This document shows positions 36,087 to 46,215 of a stretch of DNA of 64,000 nt, in pieces. The notes under the pieces were generated by a model. That model worked only from the letters and a program-made list of their open reading frames with translations, was not told the origin of the DNA and did no database searches. This stretch comes from Arthrobacter sp. N199823 (GTDB lineage Bacteria; Actinomycetota; Actinomycetes; Actinomycetales; Micrococcaceae). The stretch lies in NCBI RefSeq assembly GCF_002929705.1, contig NZ_PJIN01000008.1:101608-165607 (forward strand). Direction: 5' to 3'. How positions within the stretch are numbered: the stretch's first letter is position 1; every line of letters starts with the position of its first letter. The position numbers were made by a program, and so were the translations under genes.

Positions 36087-37076
36087 ATGCGGTTTTACCT
36101 TCAGAAACTGATTTTCTATGTGGTGGCCCTGTGGGCGGCCCTGACTCTGAACTTCTTCCTGCCCCGGTGGATGCCGGGTAATCCGGTAGACATCCTGATC
36201 TCCAAGCTCTCCGCGAAGGGCCCCGTCACGGAGTCCACCCGGCACGCCCTGGAGCTGCTGCTCGGCACCAACTCCGACCAACCTCTCCTTCTTCAATACC
36301 TGAGCTACTTCGGCAGCGTGTTCCGCGGTGACTTGGGGGTATCGGTCACGTACTTTCCCGCCAACGTCACCAACATCATTGGCGAGGCGCTACCTTGGAC
36401 CATCGGTCTGATTGGTGTGGCCACCATCATCTCCTTCGTAGTGGGCATTGGACTGGGCCAATTGGCAGGCTGGAAGCGCGGCTCCTGGCTGGATAACGTC
36501 ATCCCGGTCACCACCATGTTCCAAGCCGTCCCGTACTTCTGGCTCGCACTGGTGCTCTTGTTCCTGCTGGCCAGCAAGGTCCAAATGTTCCCGCTCAGCG
36601 GCGGCTACGACGTCTACTCTGTCCAACCCGGCATGAGCTGGGACTTCATCTCCAGCGTGTTCTATCACGGCGCTTTGCCGGCCCTCACCATCGTCCTATC
36701 CTCCATTGGTGGCTGGATGATGGGCATGCGCAACATGATGGTCTCCACTCTCTCCGAGGACTACATCGTCACCGCCGAAGCGAAGGGCCTGCACCCGCGC
36801 CGCATCATGACCTCCTACGCAGCCCGGAACGCGGTATTGCCCTCCCTCTCAGGGTTCGCCATCTCACTAGGCTTTGTGGTCTCCGGATCCATCGTCACAG
36901 AAATGGTCTTCTCTTACCCGGGCATCGGCTCGGCCTTGTTGACGGCGGTCCAGAGCAACGACTACGCACTCATGCAAGGCATCTTCCTCGTCATCACCAT
37001 CTCCGTCCTGGGCGCAAACCTGCTCGTGGACCTCCTCTACGCCCTCATCGACCCCCGCACCCGCGTGCGCGCTTAG
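36087..37076 (+). CDS. ABC importer permease 1 (DppB-like) of the mannan locus
   Basis: This 329-residue permease has a first helix at residues 9-27, then FLPRWMPGNPVDILISKL, a large extracytoplasmic loop and the coupling segment VTAEAKGLHPRRIMTSYAAR. Helices and length match the peptide/oligosaccharide DppB/OppB group. It follows the binding-protein gene by 44 bases and precedes its partner by 14 bases. Confidence 0.9.
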   Translation: MRFYLQKLIFYVVALWAALTLNFFLPRWMPGNPVDILISKLSAKGPVTESTRHALELLLGTNSDQPLLLQYLSYFGSVFRGDLGVSVTYFPANVTNIIGEALPWTIGLIGVATIISFVVGIGLGQLAGWKRGSWLDNVIPVTTMFQAVPYFWLALVLLFLLASKVQMFPLSGGYDVYSVQPGMSWDFISSVFYHGALPALTIVLSSIGGWMMGMRNMMVSTLSEDYIVTAEAKGLHPRRIMTSYAARNAVLPSLSGFAISLGFVVSGSIVTEMVFSYPGIGSALLTAVQSNDYALMQGIFLVITISVLGANLLVDLLYALIDPRTRVRA

Positions 37077-37090
37077 CCGGAAGGAACACA

Positions 37091-38050
37091 ATGGAAACAA
37101 CTCTTGAAGTAATCAGTCCCGCCGCCCCTGCGCCTGCGCCCGTGACGGCGAAGAAGGTACGACGTCGGCCCCGCTCAGCTAAGCTCGTGGCTGGCTTGGC
37201 GATCGCTGGGGCCATCACCCTCTTTGGCCTTGTGGGTCCGTGGGTCCTGGGTGATCCCAATGCCATTAGTAATGACACCTTGGCCGCACCCGGAAACGGC
37301 ATGTGGCTGGGTACTACCCAGACCGGCCAGGACGTGCTGGCTCAGTTGGCTTACGCCACTCGAGGATCGCTCATCATTGGTGTGCTTGTTGGCCTGATGG
37401 CCATCGTTGCCTCGGCCTTCTTCGGCATTGTGGGTGCCTACATTGGCGGCTGGGTCGATGAGGGGTTCTCCCTCATCACCAACGTCATGCTTGTCATCCC
37501 CGGGCTGCCCTTGGTCATTGTCATTTCCAGCTACGTCCCGGACAAGGGTCTGTTGCTGATCGCCGGAGTCTTGGCGCTGACCAGCTGGGCCGGCGGTGCG
37601 CGCGTGTTGCGCGCTGTCACCCTGAGCCTGCGCAACCGCGACTATGTGGCAGCATCCAGAGTCTCCGGTGAAAAGACGTGGCGCATCCTGTTGATAGAAA
37701 TTCTGCCCAACTTGATGCCCGTGCTGGCCTCACAAATGGTGTTCGCCGTCATCTTCGCCATTCTGGGTGAGGCCGGTCTGGCCTTCATTGGTCTGGGCGC
37801 CTCGGGCACCTGGACTTGGGGTTCCATGTTGTTCTATGCCCAGAACGGCCTGGCCTTGCGCTTGGGCGCCTGGTGGTGGTTTGTCCCACCGGGACTGCTC
37901 ATTGCCGTCTTTGGTGCCGCACTGTCTCTGATCAACTTCTCCATTGACGAGATCATCAACCCCAAGCTGCGCGATCAAACCTTGGCCACCCGCAAGCGCT
38001 GGGCCAAGAACGCGCCCAAAGTCACAGTGACAACTGGAACAGGAAGGTAA
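37091..38050 (+). CDS. ABC importer permease 2 (DppC-like) of the mannan locus
   Basis: This is a 319-residue permease with a Pro/Ala-rich cytoplasmic N terminus, a first helix near residue 35, and LGTTQTGQDVLAQLAYATRG after it. The coupling loop is VAASRVSGEKTWRILLIEIL. GGAAGGA lies just upstream of the ATG. It pairs with permease 1 to form the channel. Confidence 0.9.
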   Translation: METTLEVISPAAPAPAPVTAKKVRRRPRSAKLVAGLAIAGAITLFGLVGPWVLGDPNAISNDTLAAPGNGMWLGTTQTGQDVLAQLAYATRGSLIIGVLVGLMAIVASAFFGIVGAYIGGWVDEGFSLITNVMLVIPGLPLVIVISSYVPDKGLLLIAGVLALTSWAGGARVLRAVTLSLRNRDYVAASRVSGEKTWRILLIEILPNLMPVLASQMVFAVIFAILGEAGLAFIGLGASGTWTWGSMLFYAQNGLALRLGAWWWFVPPGLLIAVFGAALSLINFSIDEIINPKLRDQTLATRKRWAKNAPKVTVTTGTGR

Positions 38051-38056
38051 GCGACC

Positions 38057-38920
38057 GTGAAAGCAACGGAACAAGAAGCAGTCCTGACCATTGAGGACCT
38101 GAGTATTGACTACCAGGGCGAAAAGACCGTCCACGCCGTCAAGAACGTCACACTTTCCTTAGCTCGCGGGGAGATCCTGGGCCTGGCGGGGGAGAGCGGC
38201 TGTGGCAAAACCACGCTGGCTTACGGAGTGAACCAGCTGCTGAAACCGCCGGCCAAGATCGTTTCCGGCCGAGCCATCTTTCACGATAAGGACGGCGGGG
38301 ACATTGTCCTGAGCGATCTCAAGGGTGAGCCACTACGAGCGTTTCGATGGAACAAGATCTCCATGGTTTTTCAAGGGGCCATGAACTCCCTGAACCCGGT
38401 GTTGAACATCCAGTCGCAACTCGAGGACATCTTCACCACTCATCGCCCCGCAATGAGTAAGGCCGAGCGACGCGAACTCTGCGGGGATTTACTGGAACGT
38501 GTGGGTGTCAACCGCATCAGGGTCCGTTCCTTCCCGCATGAACTCTCCGGTGGCATGCGCCAGCGCGTCATGATCGCCATGGCCATGGCACTGGATCCGC
38601 AAATCATGATCATGGACGAGCCCACTACCGCCCTAGATGTGGTGGTGCAACGTGAGATATTGCGGGAAATCACCAGACTCCGCGAGGAGCTCGGCTTCGC
38701 CGTCATTTTCATCACCCACGACCTGCCGCTGCTGCTGGAAATTAGCGACCGCATTGCCGTCATGCGCGGCGGGGAAATTGTGGAACTCGGCGACGCCCGC
38801 CAGGTCTACACCAACCCCACCCACGAGTACACGCGCAAACTCCTGAACTCGTTCCCCAGCCTCACAGGTGAACGCGGAGACTTCATCCGCCACGGACGCA
38901 CCTTGGAAGGAATCTCATGA
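38057..38920 (+). CDS. ABC importer ATPase 1 (DppD-like) of the mannan locus
   Basis: This 287-residue ATPase has Walker A GESGCGKTTLAYG, signature LSGGMRQRVMIAMA, Walker B IMIMDEPTTALD and the H-loop in FITHDLPLLLE. The C terminus has the oligopeptide-type NPTHEYTRKLLNSFP. The GTG start is 6 bases after the permease stop. It overlaps the second ATPase gene by 4 bp, so the two are probably made in equal amounts. Confidence 0.9.
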   Translation: MKATEQEAVLTIEDLSIDYQGEKTVHAVKNVTLSLARGEILGLAGESGCGKTTLAYGVNQLLKPPAKIVSGRAIFHDKDGGDIVLSDLKGEPLRAFRWNKISMVFQGAMNSLNPVLNIQSQLEDIFTTHRPAMSKAERRELCGDLLERVGVNRIRVRSFPHELSGGMRQRVMIAMAMALDPQIMIMDEPTTALDVVVQREILREITRLREELGFAVIFITHDLPLLLEISDRIAVMRGGEIVELGDARQVYTNPTHEYTRKLLNSFPSLTGERGDFIRHGRTLEGIS

Positions 38921-39708
38921 GCACCCTTGAGTTTCACAATGTCGTCAAGGAATACCGGCTCCGCGGCGGCTGGCACGGACGCGCCCTGAAGGCCGTCAAA
39001 AATGCAAGCTTCACGGTGGAATCGGGAAAAACCGTCGCCTTGGTGGGTCAAAGCGGCAGCGGAAAATCTACCATTGCCAAGCTGCTCATGCAGCTGGAGC
39101 GGCCCACCTCAGGAAGCATCATGCTCGACGGTGTCCCCGTCCAGCGCCGCGGTGCCGGCCTGCGCCAATACCGCCGGGACGTTCAAATGGTGTTCCAAGA
39201 CCCCTTTGCATCACTAAACCCCTTCCACACCGTGGGTCATCATTTGGCCCGTCCGTTGAAGCTCCACGGCAAGGCGAAAACGCCCGATGAAGTTGATGCG
39301 GCCGTTGCCGAACTCCTGACCCGGGTCAGTTTGGATCCCGAAGCAGCCCACAAACATCCCCACGAAATGTCCGGTGGACAGCGCCAGCGGGTGGCCATTG
39401 CCCGCGCTTTGGCACCTGAGCCAAAGATTCTGGTGGCAGATGAACCAGTCTCCATGCTGGATGTCTCCATCCGCCTCGGCGTGCTGAACTTGTTGGCGGA
39501 TCTGCAACGCGAAAAAAACCTAGGCGTCCTGTACATCACCCACGATCTGGCCACGGCCCGGCACTTCTCCGACGAAATCATGGTCATGTACCAGGGTGAA
39601 ATTGTTGAAGCCGGCCCGTCCGATGAGGTCATCCTCAACCCGCAACACCCCTACACCCAACTCCTCGCAGAAGCAGCACCCAACCCGGAAAAGAGACTTG
39701 CCCAGTGA
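38917..39708 (+). CDS. ABC importer ATPase 2 (DppF-like) of the mannan locus
   Basis: This 263-residue ATPase has Walker A GQSGSGKSTIAKL, the Q-loop QMVFQDPFASLNP, signature MSGGQRQRVAIARA and Walker B ILVADEPVSMLD. It forms the heterodimeric motor with ATPase 1. Its TGA overlaps the GTG of the beta-mannosidase gene (GTGA), linking uptake and hydrolysis translationally. Confidence 0.9.
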   Translation: MSTLEFHNVVKEYRLRGGWHGRALKAVKNASFTVESGKTVALVGQSGSGKSTIAKLLMQLERPTSGSIMLDGVPVQRRGAGLRQYRRDVQMVFQDPFASLNPFHTVGHHLARPLKLHGKAKTPDEVDAAVAELLTRVSLDPEAAHKHPHEMSGGQRQRVAIARALAPEPKILVADEPVSMLDVSIRLGVLNLLADLQREKNLGVLYITHDLATARHFSDEIMVMYQGEIVEAGPSDEVILNPQHPYTQLLAEAAPNPEKRLAQ

Positions 39709-42224
39709 CTATCGTTACCACTGACCTGCTCGCCGCACCCACCGTGACCGATCTGAGTAGCGCTGGCGGTTCCCGCTGGCAGCTCCGTCCCACCACTGCA
39801 CTGCCAGCGGGAGTGACGTTGGATGCGGAGGCAATTGACGCCGTCGTACCTGGCGAAGTGCACACTGATCTGCTGCGGGCCGGACTCATCCCGGACCCCT
39901 TTGACGGCAACAACGAACAGAAGCTGGCCTGGATCGGGCTCACGGATTGGCAGTACCGCAGCGTGTTTACGTTTGCGAACGGCCAGCATGCGCGCCACGA
40001 TCTGCTCGCTGACGGGCTGGATACGGCAGCCACCATTCGCCTCAATGGCCAGGTGGTGGCCAGTACGGCGAACCAGCACCGTTCCTACCGCTTTGATGTG
40101 CGCGAGTTCCTGGTCCAGGGCGAGAACGAGCTGGTCATTGATTTCCGTGCCCCCGTGACGTTCGCAAGGGAGCAAAGTGAGCTGATTGGGCCGCGGCCGC
40201 AGGTGAACCACCACCCCTATAACGCCGTCCGCAAAATGGCCTGCAACTTTGGCTGGGACTGGGGCATTGACATTGCCGGGGCCGGAATTTGGAAGGGCAT
40301 CCGGATCGAATCGTGGTCTGGGGTGCGTATTGCCTCGGTCCGCCCGCTGGCAACGCTCGATTCCGACGGCACCGGTGTGCTGGACACGCACGTGGAGCTG
40401 GAATGGGATGGCGGCACCGCTGCGGTGGGAACGGCCGAGCTGAGCGTTTCCGTGGCGGGTCAGCGAAGCGTTGTGAGCGTGGGATCGGCCGACGGCGTTG
40501 CCACCTCGGTGCTGCGGGTGCCGGATGTTGCCCCGTGGTGGCCGCGCGGACATGGCGAGCAGGCGCTGCATGAGGTTCACGTTGAACTGAGCGATGCGGG
40601 CACCGGCAGCTGGGCGTCACGCGTGGGCTTCCGCACCATTGAGGTGCGTACCGATCCTGACGCCGATGGCACGACCTTCAAGTTCCGTGTCAACGGCGCC
40701 GACGTGTACATCCGGGGCTCGAACTGGATCCCGGACGACGCGCTGGTCACCCGGATCACCCGCGAAAGCCTTGAGGCTTCCATCCGCGATGCCGCTGAGT
40801 CGGGCATGAACCTGTTGCGCGTCTGGGGCGGCGGCATGTACGAATCCGAAGACTTCTACGACGTATGCGATGAGTTGGGCATCCTGGTCTGGCAGGACTT
40901 CCTGTTCGCTTGTGCTGCCTACTCGGAGGAGGAGCCGCTGCGCTCGGAAGTCATTGCCGAGGCACGCGAAGCCGTCACCCGGCTCAGTGCTCACGCATCC
41001 TTGGCGCTGTGGAACGGCTGCAATGAAAACATCTGGGGCTGGGTGGAGTGGAATTGGCAGGTTCCGCTGGCCGGGCGTACCTGGGGAGAGGGCTACTACC
41101 GGAAGATCTTGCCGGAAATTGTCGGCGAACTTGACCCGCGCACCCGGTATTCAGCCGGTAGCCCCTTCTCCTATGGCGACCACATGCACCCCAACGATCC
41201 GCGCCACGGGACCACACACATCTGGGACGTCTGGAATGAAAAGGATTACTCCCACTACGCCTCCTACAAGCCACGGTTCGCCTCTGAATTCGGCTTCCAG
41301 GGCCCACCGGCCTGGTCCACCCTGACAAGTGTTGTTCACGATGAGCCCTTGGCCCCGTACGGGGAGCAGATGCTGGTTCACCAAAAAGCTCATCAGGGAA
41401 ACCTGAAGCTGGAGCGTGGCCTCGGCGAACACCTGCCGCAACAGGATTCCATCGAGGACTGGCACTGGGCCACACAGCTAAACCAGGCCCGTGCGGTGGC
41501 GTTTGGCATTGAACACTTCCGCAGCTTGTTCCCGCTCAACCAGGGAACCGTCACCTGGCAGCTCAACGATTCCTGGCCAGTGGTTTCCTGGGCCGCTGTG
41601 GACAGCCACGGTATTCGCAAGCCCCTGTGGCACGCGTTGAAGCATGTGTACGCGCAGCGCTTAGCGACCATTCAGCCGCGCGAGGACGGCCTGTCCGTGG
41701 TGCTGCACAACGATACGGATGAGCCGTTGACGGCGGAGTTGGCGCTTCAGCGTTTGGCTACCGGCGTGGGTGGGGCTGTCTTGGCGGAGGAGCTCCTGAG
41801 TGTTTGCGTTCCTGCCCGCGATGCGGTTACCTACGTATTGCCCGCTCAGATTGCCCAGCCCGGCGATGCCACTGCCGAGTTCATTCACGTACGCGCAATC
41901 GATGCCGGACTCGGGCTGGCGCCTGCCTTTGGCTACTTTGCTGAGGACACGGCGTTGGCTTTGGCGGATCCGGCAGCGGCCTTGAGCGCATCTGCCCAGC
42001 TGGTTGAGGGCGGCGTTGCCGTGACCGTTCGTGCCCACGCTCTGGTCAAGGATATTGCGTTGTTCCCGGACCGGGTGGATGCTGCGGCGCGGGTGGATAC
42101 CTCCCTGATCACCTTGGTGGCTGGTGGCGAGCACACGTTCCAGGTGACGGGTGAAAAGCTGGATCCAGAAGCGCTCTGCAGCGCCGCTGTGCTGCGTTGC
42201 GCCAATGATCTGGTGCAAGGGTAG
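39705..42224 (+). CDS. beta-mannosidase, glycoside hydrolase family 2
   Basis: This 839-residue cytoplasmic enzyme removes beta-mannose from the non-reducing end of manno-oligosaccharides. The N-terminal sugar-binding domain has VPGEVHTDLLRAGLIPDPF and the WIGLTDWQYRSVF segment typical of beta-mannosidases. The barrel contains VNGADVYIRGSNWIPDD, the acid/base in NGCNENIWGW (Glu441) and the nucleophile in FASEFGFQ (Glu528). The GTG start is fixed by its 4-bp overlap with the ATPase gene. No signal peptide is present, matching an intracellular role on imported oligosaccharides after galactose side chains are removed by the GH36 enzyme. Confidence 0.93.
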   Translation: MTIVTTDLLAAPTVTDLSSAGGSRWQLRPTTALPAGVTLDAEAIDAVVPGEVHTDLLRAGLIPDPFDGNNEQKLAWIGLTDWQYRSVFTFANGQHARHDLLADGLDTAATIRLNGQVVASTANQHRSYRFDVREFLVQGENELVIDFRAPVTFAREQSELIGPRPQVNHHPYNAVRKMACNFGWDWGIDIAGAGIWKGIRIESWSGVRIASVRPLATLDSDGTGVLDTHVELEWDGGTAAVGTAELSVSVAGQRSVVSVGSADGVATSVLRVPDVAPWWPRGHGEQALHEVHVELSDAGTGSWASRVGFRTIEVRTDPDADGTTFKFRVNGADVYIRGSNWIPDDALVTRITRESLEASIRDAAESGMNLLRVWGGGMYESEDFYDVCDELGILVWQDFLFACAAYSEEEPLRSEVIAEAREAVTRLSAHASLALWNGCNENIWGWVEWNWQVPLAGRTWGEGYYRKILPEIVGELDPRTRYSAGSPFSYGDHMHPNDPRHGTTHIWDVWNEKDYSHYASYKPRFASEFGFQGPPAWSTLTSVVHDEPLAPYGEQMLVHQKAHQGNLKLERGLGEHLPQQDSIEDWHWATQLNQARAVAFGIEHFRSLFPLNQGTVTWQLNDSWPVVSWAAVDSHGIRKPLWHALKHVYAQRLATIQPREDGLSVVLHNDTDEPLTAELALQRLATGVGGAVLAEELLSVCVPARDAVTYVLPAQIAQPGDATAEFIHVRAIDAGLGLAPAFGYFAEDTALALADPAAALSASAQLVEGGVAVTVRAHALVKDIALFPDRVDAAARVDTSLITLVAGGEHTFQVTGEKLDPEALCSAAVLRCANDLVQG

Positions 42225-42233
42225 TCTGATTGC

Positions 42234-43205
42234 ATGATGAGCCTAGGGAGTACCAAGTCACTGCCCAAGGGCTCCGTTAATCCGGCGAGCGATCCGGTGG
42301 GCTTGGTGCTTCTGCGTTCCGCTCAGCCTGGCCAACTGGACTCTTATCATCAGGAATTTATTCGTGGTGTGGAGTCACGGTTGGCTGAGGCTGGGCGGAG
42401 CCTTTTGGTCATGCTGCAAGCAGATCCGCAGAAGGAAATTGCCACGTATCGCCGTTGGGCGCAGCAGGGTGGGATTGCTGGGGTCATACTCATGAACCTG
42501 CGCCAAGATGACGACCGGGTGCCGCTGTTGCAAGAATTGGGGCTGTCAGCAGTGGTGATTGGCGATCCGCAGATTAGCGATTTTTACCCTGCAGCCTTCA
42601 CCGACGATAGGGCTGCCATGGTCGAGGCGCTACGGTACTTGATGGCGTTGGGTCACCAGCGCATTGGGCGGATTGCAGGCCCGCCGGAGCTGTTACACAC
42701 GCTCCAGCGCACCGAGGTTTATACGCAGATGGTGGCGGCCGCGGGGGGAGTCGGGTGCCAGCGCAACGGCGAATATAGTTTTGACAGTGGCAAAGCATTG
42801 ACGGCTGAACTTTTCGCCGCGGCGCCTACCTCAGTCGCCAGCCCCGAGTCGACCTCAAGTACGGCCGGGGCAAGCACGGGGCAGGGACAACCCACAGCGA
42901 TTATATACGACGACGCCGTCATGGCCATGGGCGGCTTGGCGGCCCTCGCCGAACTGGGCCTCTCCGTGCCGGAACAGGTTTCCGTTCTCGCATGGGACGA
43001 TTCGGTGCAGTGCCAGTTAGCTGGCGTCTCGGCGCTGTCTCATGATGTGGCCGCCTATGGTGAGCTTGCCGCAGACCTGCTCCTTTCTCATGTGGGGCAG
43101 ACAGCTCAGCCGTCGGGGGAGTCCGCCAAGAGCTGTGCGGCGCAGGTGCCAACACTCGTGAAACGACGCTCCACAGGGCCGGCACCGCTCTCCGGCCAGG
43201 CATAG
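42234..43205 (+). CDS. LacI/GalR-type sugar-sensing protein lacking a DNA-binding domain
   Basis: This 323-residue protein matches the periplasmic-binding-like effector domain of LacI/GalR regulators: PVGLVLLRSA, EFIRGVESRLAEAGRSLLVM, GVILMNLRQDD, YLMALGHQRIGRIAGP and VPEQVSVLAWDDS. The N terminus (MMSLGSTKSLPKGS) has no helix-turn-helix, and only 9 bases separate it from the beta-mannosidase stop, so none was lost to a mis-chosen start. A low-complexity Ser/Thr/Gly insertion of about 20 residues precedes PTAIIYDD. There is no signal peptide, so it is cytoplasmic. It may sense sugar and act through a partner, or be a decayed regulator. Confidence 0.8.
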   Translation: MMSLGSTKSLPKGSVNPASDPVGLVLLRSAQPGQLDSYHQEFIRGVESRLAEAGRSLLVMLQADPQKEIATYRRWAQQGGIAGVILMNLRQDDDRVPLLQELGLSAVVIGDPQISDFYPAAFTDDRAAMVEALRYLMALGHQRIGRIAGPPELLHTLQRTEVYTQMVAAAGGVGCQRNGEYSFDSGKALTAELFAAAPTSVASPESTSSTAGASTGQGQPTAIIYDDAVMAMGGLAALAELGLSVPEQVSVLAWDDSVQCQLAGVSALSHDVAAYGELAADLLLSHVGQTAQPSGESAKSCAAQVPTLVKRRSTGPAPLSGQA

Positions 43206-43537
43206 CTCGGGGGCGGTACTGTGCTCCCTGTTCCGTTTGCTGTGGCCATCCCTGAGTTCTGATGTCATCAAGCCACGGCTCGCTGAAACGCTCGGGGGAG
43301 GCTTGAATCCGCCAGCGCTGAAGAAGTGGAACAAACAGCAACCTTCGACGCCCAAGGTCGCTAAGGCCGTGGCTGCCCTGCGCAACCGGAGCAACAGCGT
43401 CGCTCCGACGACGGGCCCAACAGTTTCAGGGCTGACTCACAGTCCCGTGGTGCGGTCCGTGGTGTTTGATTGTTGACCCACACGCAACGCAGTTGGCATG
43501 CTGAGACGCACCGGTCATTTCAAGAGAAGGGGATCCC
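43206..43537. other. intergenic region, no supported gene
   Basis: Open frames on both strands overlap here but show no recognisable domain or ribosome site. A TTGACC at 43473-43478 could be a -35 element, but no good -10 follows at the right distance. AGAGAAGGGG just before 43538 is the ribosome site of the next gene. Confidence 0.45.
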
Positions 43538-45059
<1,522 letters not shown>

Positions 45060-45182
45060 CTGCGGCCACTCCGGGCGTCTGGGCTGTAAACTTCAGTTGA
45101 ATTTGCATCTCAGTGGGGCTGCCGTCGAAGTCGAACACGACGGCGGCCCGGCTGATGAAAGACACTAACAAGGAGTTTTGGC

Positions 45183-46115
45183 ATGGCCGGTGGCCTAGTA
45201 GCACTACTGGATGACATTGCAGCACTGGTCAAGGTCACCGCGGCGTCTCTGGATGACATTGCCGTGGGAGCTGCCAAGGCAAGCGTCAAGTCACTGGGCG
45301 TGGTGGTCGACGATGCAGCAGTGACCCCGCAATACGTCCAAGGCTTGTCACCCAAGCGTGAGTTGCCGATCATTTGGAAGATCGCCGTAGGTTCCATCCG
45401 GAACAAGCTGTTGATCATCCTGCCTGTCATCTTGCTGCTGTCACAATTCGCCCCGTGGGCGTTGACGCCGATCTTGATGATCGGTGGTACTTATTTGGTC
45501 TTCGAAGGCGCGGAAAAAGTGCTCGAGGCCGTGGGAGTCATCAAGCATCACGGCACCGGTAGCGCCGATGGTGTGCGGGATGAAAAGTCGATTATCGGTG
45601 CAGCCGTACGGACCGATCTGGTGCTCTCCGCCGAGATTATGGTCATCTCACTGAACGAGGTAGCCCATGAAACCCTGCTCAACCGGGCCTTGATTCTCAT
45701 TATGATCGCCTTCGCCATGACGGTGGGTGTGTACGGGGTCGTCGGCCTGATCGTGAAGATGGATGATGTCGGCCTGCATCTGGCGCAGAAGTCCTCCAAG
45801 TTCGCGCAGAAAGTTGGACGCGGACTGGTTAAGGGCATGCCGATTCTGATGTCTGTCCTGGGCAAGGTCGGCGTCGTGGCGATGCTGTGGGTGGGTGGGC
45901 ACCTGCTGCTGGTCGGCATGGACGAGCTGGGCTTCCACGCACCCTACGGCTTCGTTCACCACATGGAAATTCTGGTCCATGACGCCACAGGATCCGCCGG
46001 TGCGGTGCTGGGCTGGCTCGTGAACACGGCGTTCTCCTGCGTGGCCGGCTTCATTGTGGGCTGCGTGGTCACCGCAGTGGTGCTGGGCATCAAGAAGCTG
46101 CGCGCTAAGCACTAG
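45183..46115 (+). CDS. DUF808 family membrane protein (YedI-like)
   Basis: This 310-residue integral membrane protein begins MAGGLVALLDDIAALVKVTA, the signature of DUF808. It has several membrane helices (about residues 80-110, 145-190, 215-250 and the C terminus) and the conserved YLVFEGAEKVLEAV segment. Family function is unknown, although E. coli YedI is a member. AAGGAG precedes the ATG. It stands alone and is followed by a perfect bidirectional terminator. Confidence 0.88.
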   Translation: MAGGLVALLDDIAALVKVTAASLDDIAVGAAKASVKSLGVVVDDAAVTPQYVQGLSPKRELPIIWKIAVGSIRNKLLIILPVILLLSQFAPWALTPILMIGGTYLVFEGAEKVLEAVGVIKHHGTGSADGVRDEKSIIGAAVRTDLVLSAEIMVISLNEVAHETLLNRALILIMIAFAMTVGVYGVVGLIVKMDDVGLHLAQKSSKFAQKVGRGLVKGMPILMSVLGKVGVVAMLWVGGHLLLVGMDELGFHAPYGFVHHMEILVHDATGSAGAVLGWLVNTAFSCVAGFIVGCVVTAVVLGIKKLRAKH

Positions 46116-46137
46116 TTCGCTCGGTTTTCGTTTTTCA

Positions 46138-46193
46138 AGTACGACGGCGGGAGCCCACCCTTTCCTCAAAGGGTGGGCTCCCGCCGTCGTACT
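46138..46193. terminator. bidirectional terminator, perfect 26-bp stem
   Basis: The arms at 46138-46163 and 46168-46193 are exact reverse complements with loop CCTC. The stem ends in AAAGGG/CCCTTT next to the loop, and a T run lies at 46125-46135. It lies between the convergent DUF808 and glycerophosphodiesterase genes and can serve both. Confidence 0.9.
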
Positions 46194-46215
46194 GGGGTGA
46201 ACCAGGCCGGGAAGA

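Noticed and set aside
43206-43537. Small genes on either strand
   Set aside because: Overlapping frames lack ribosome sites and domains.
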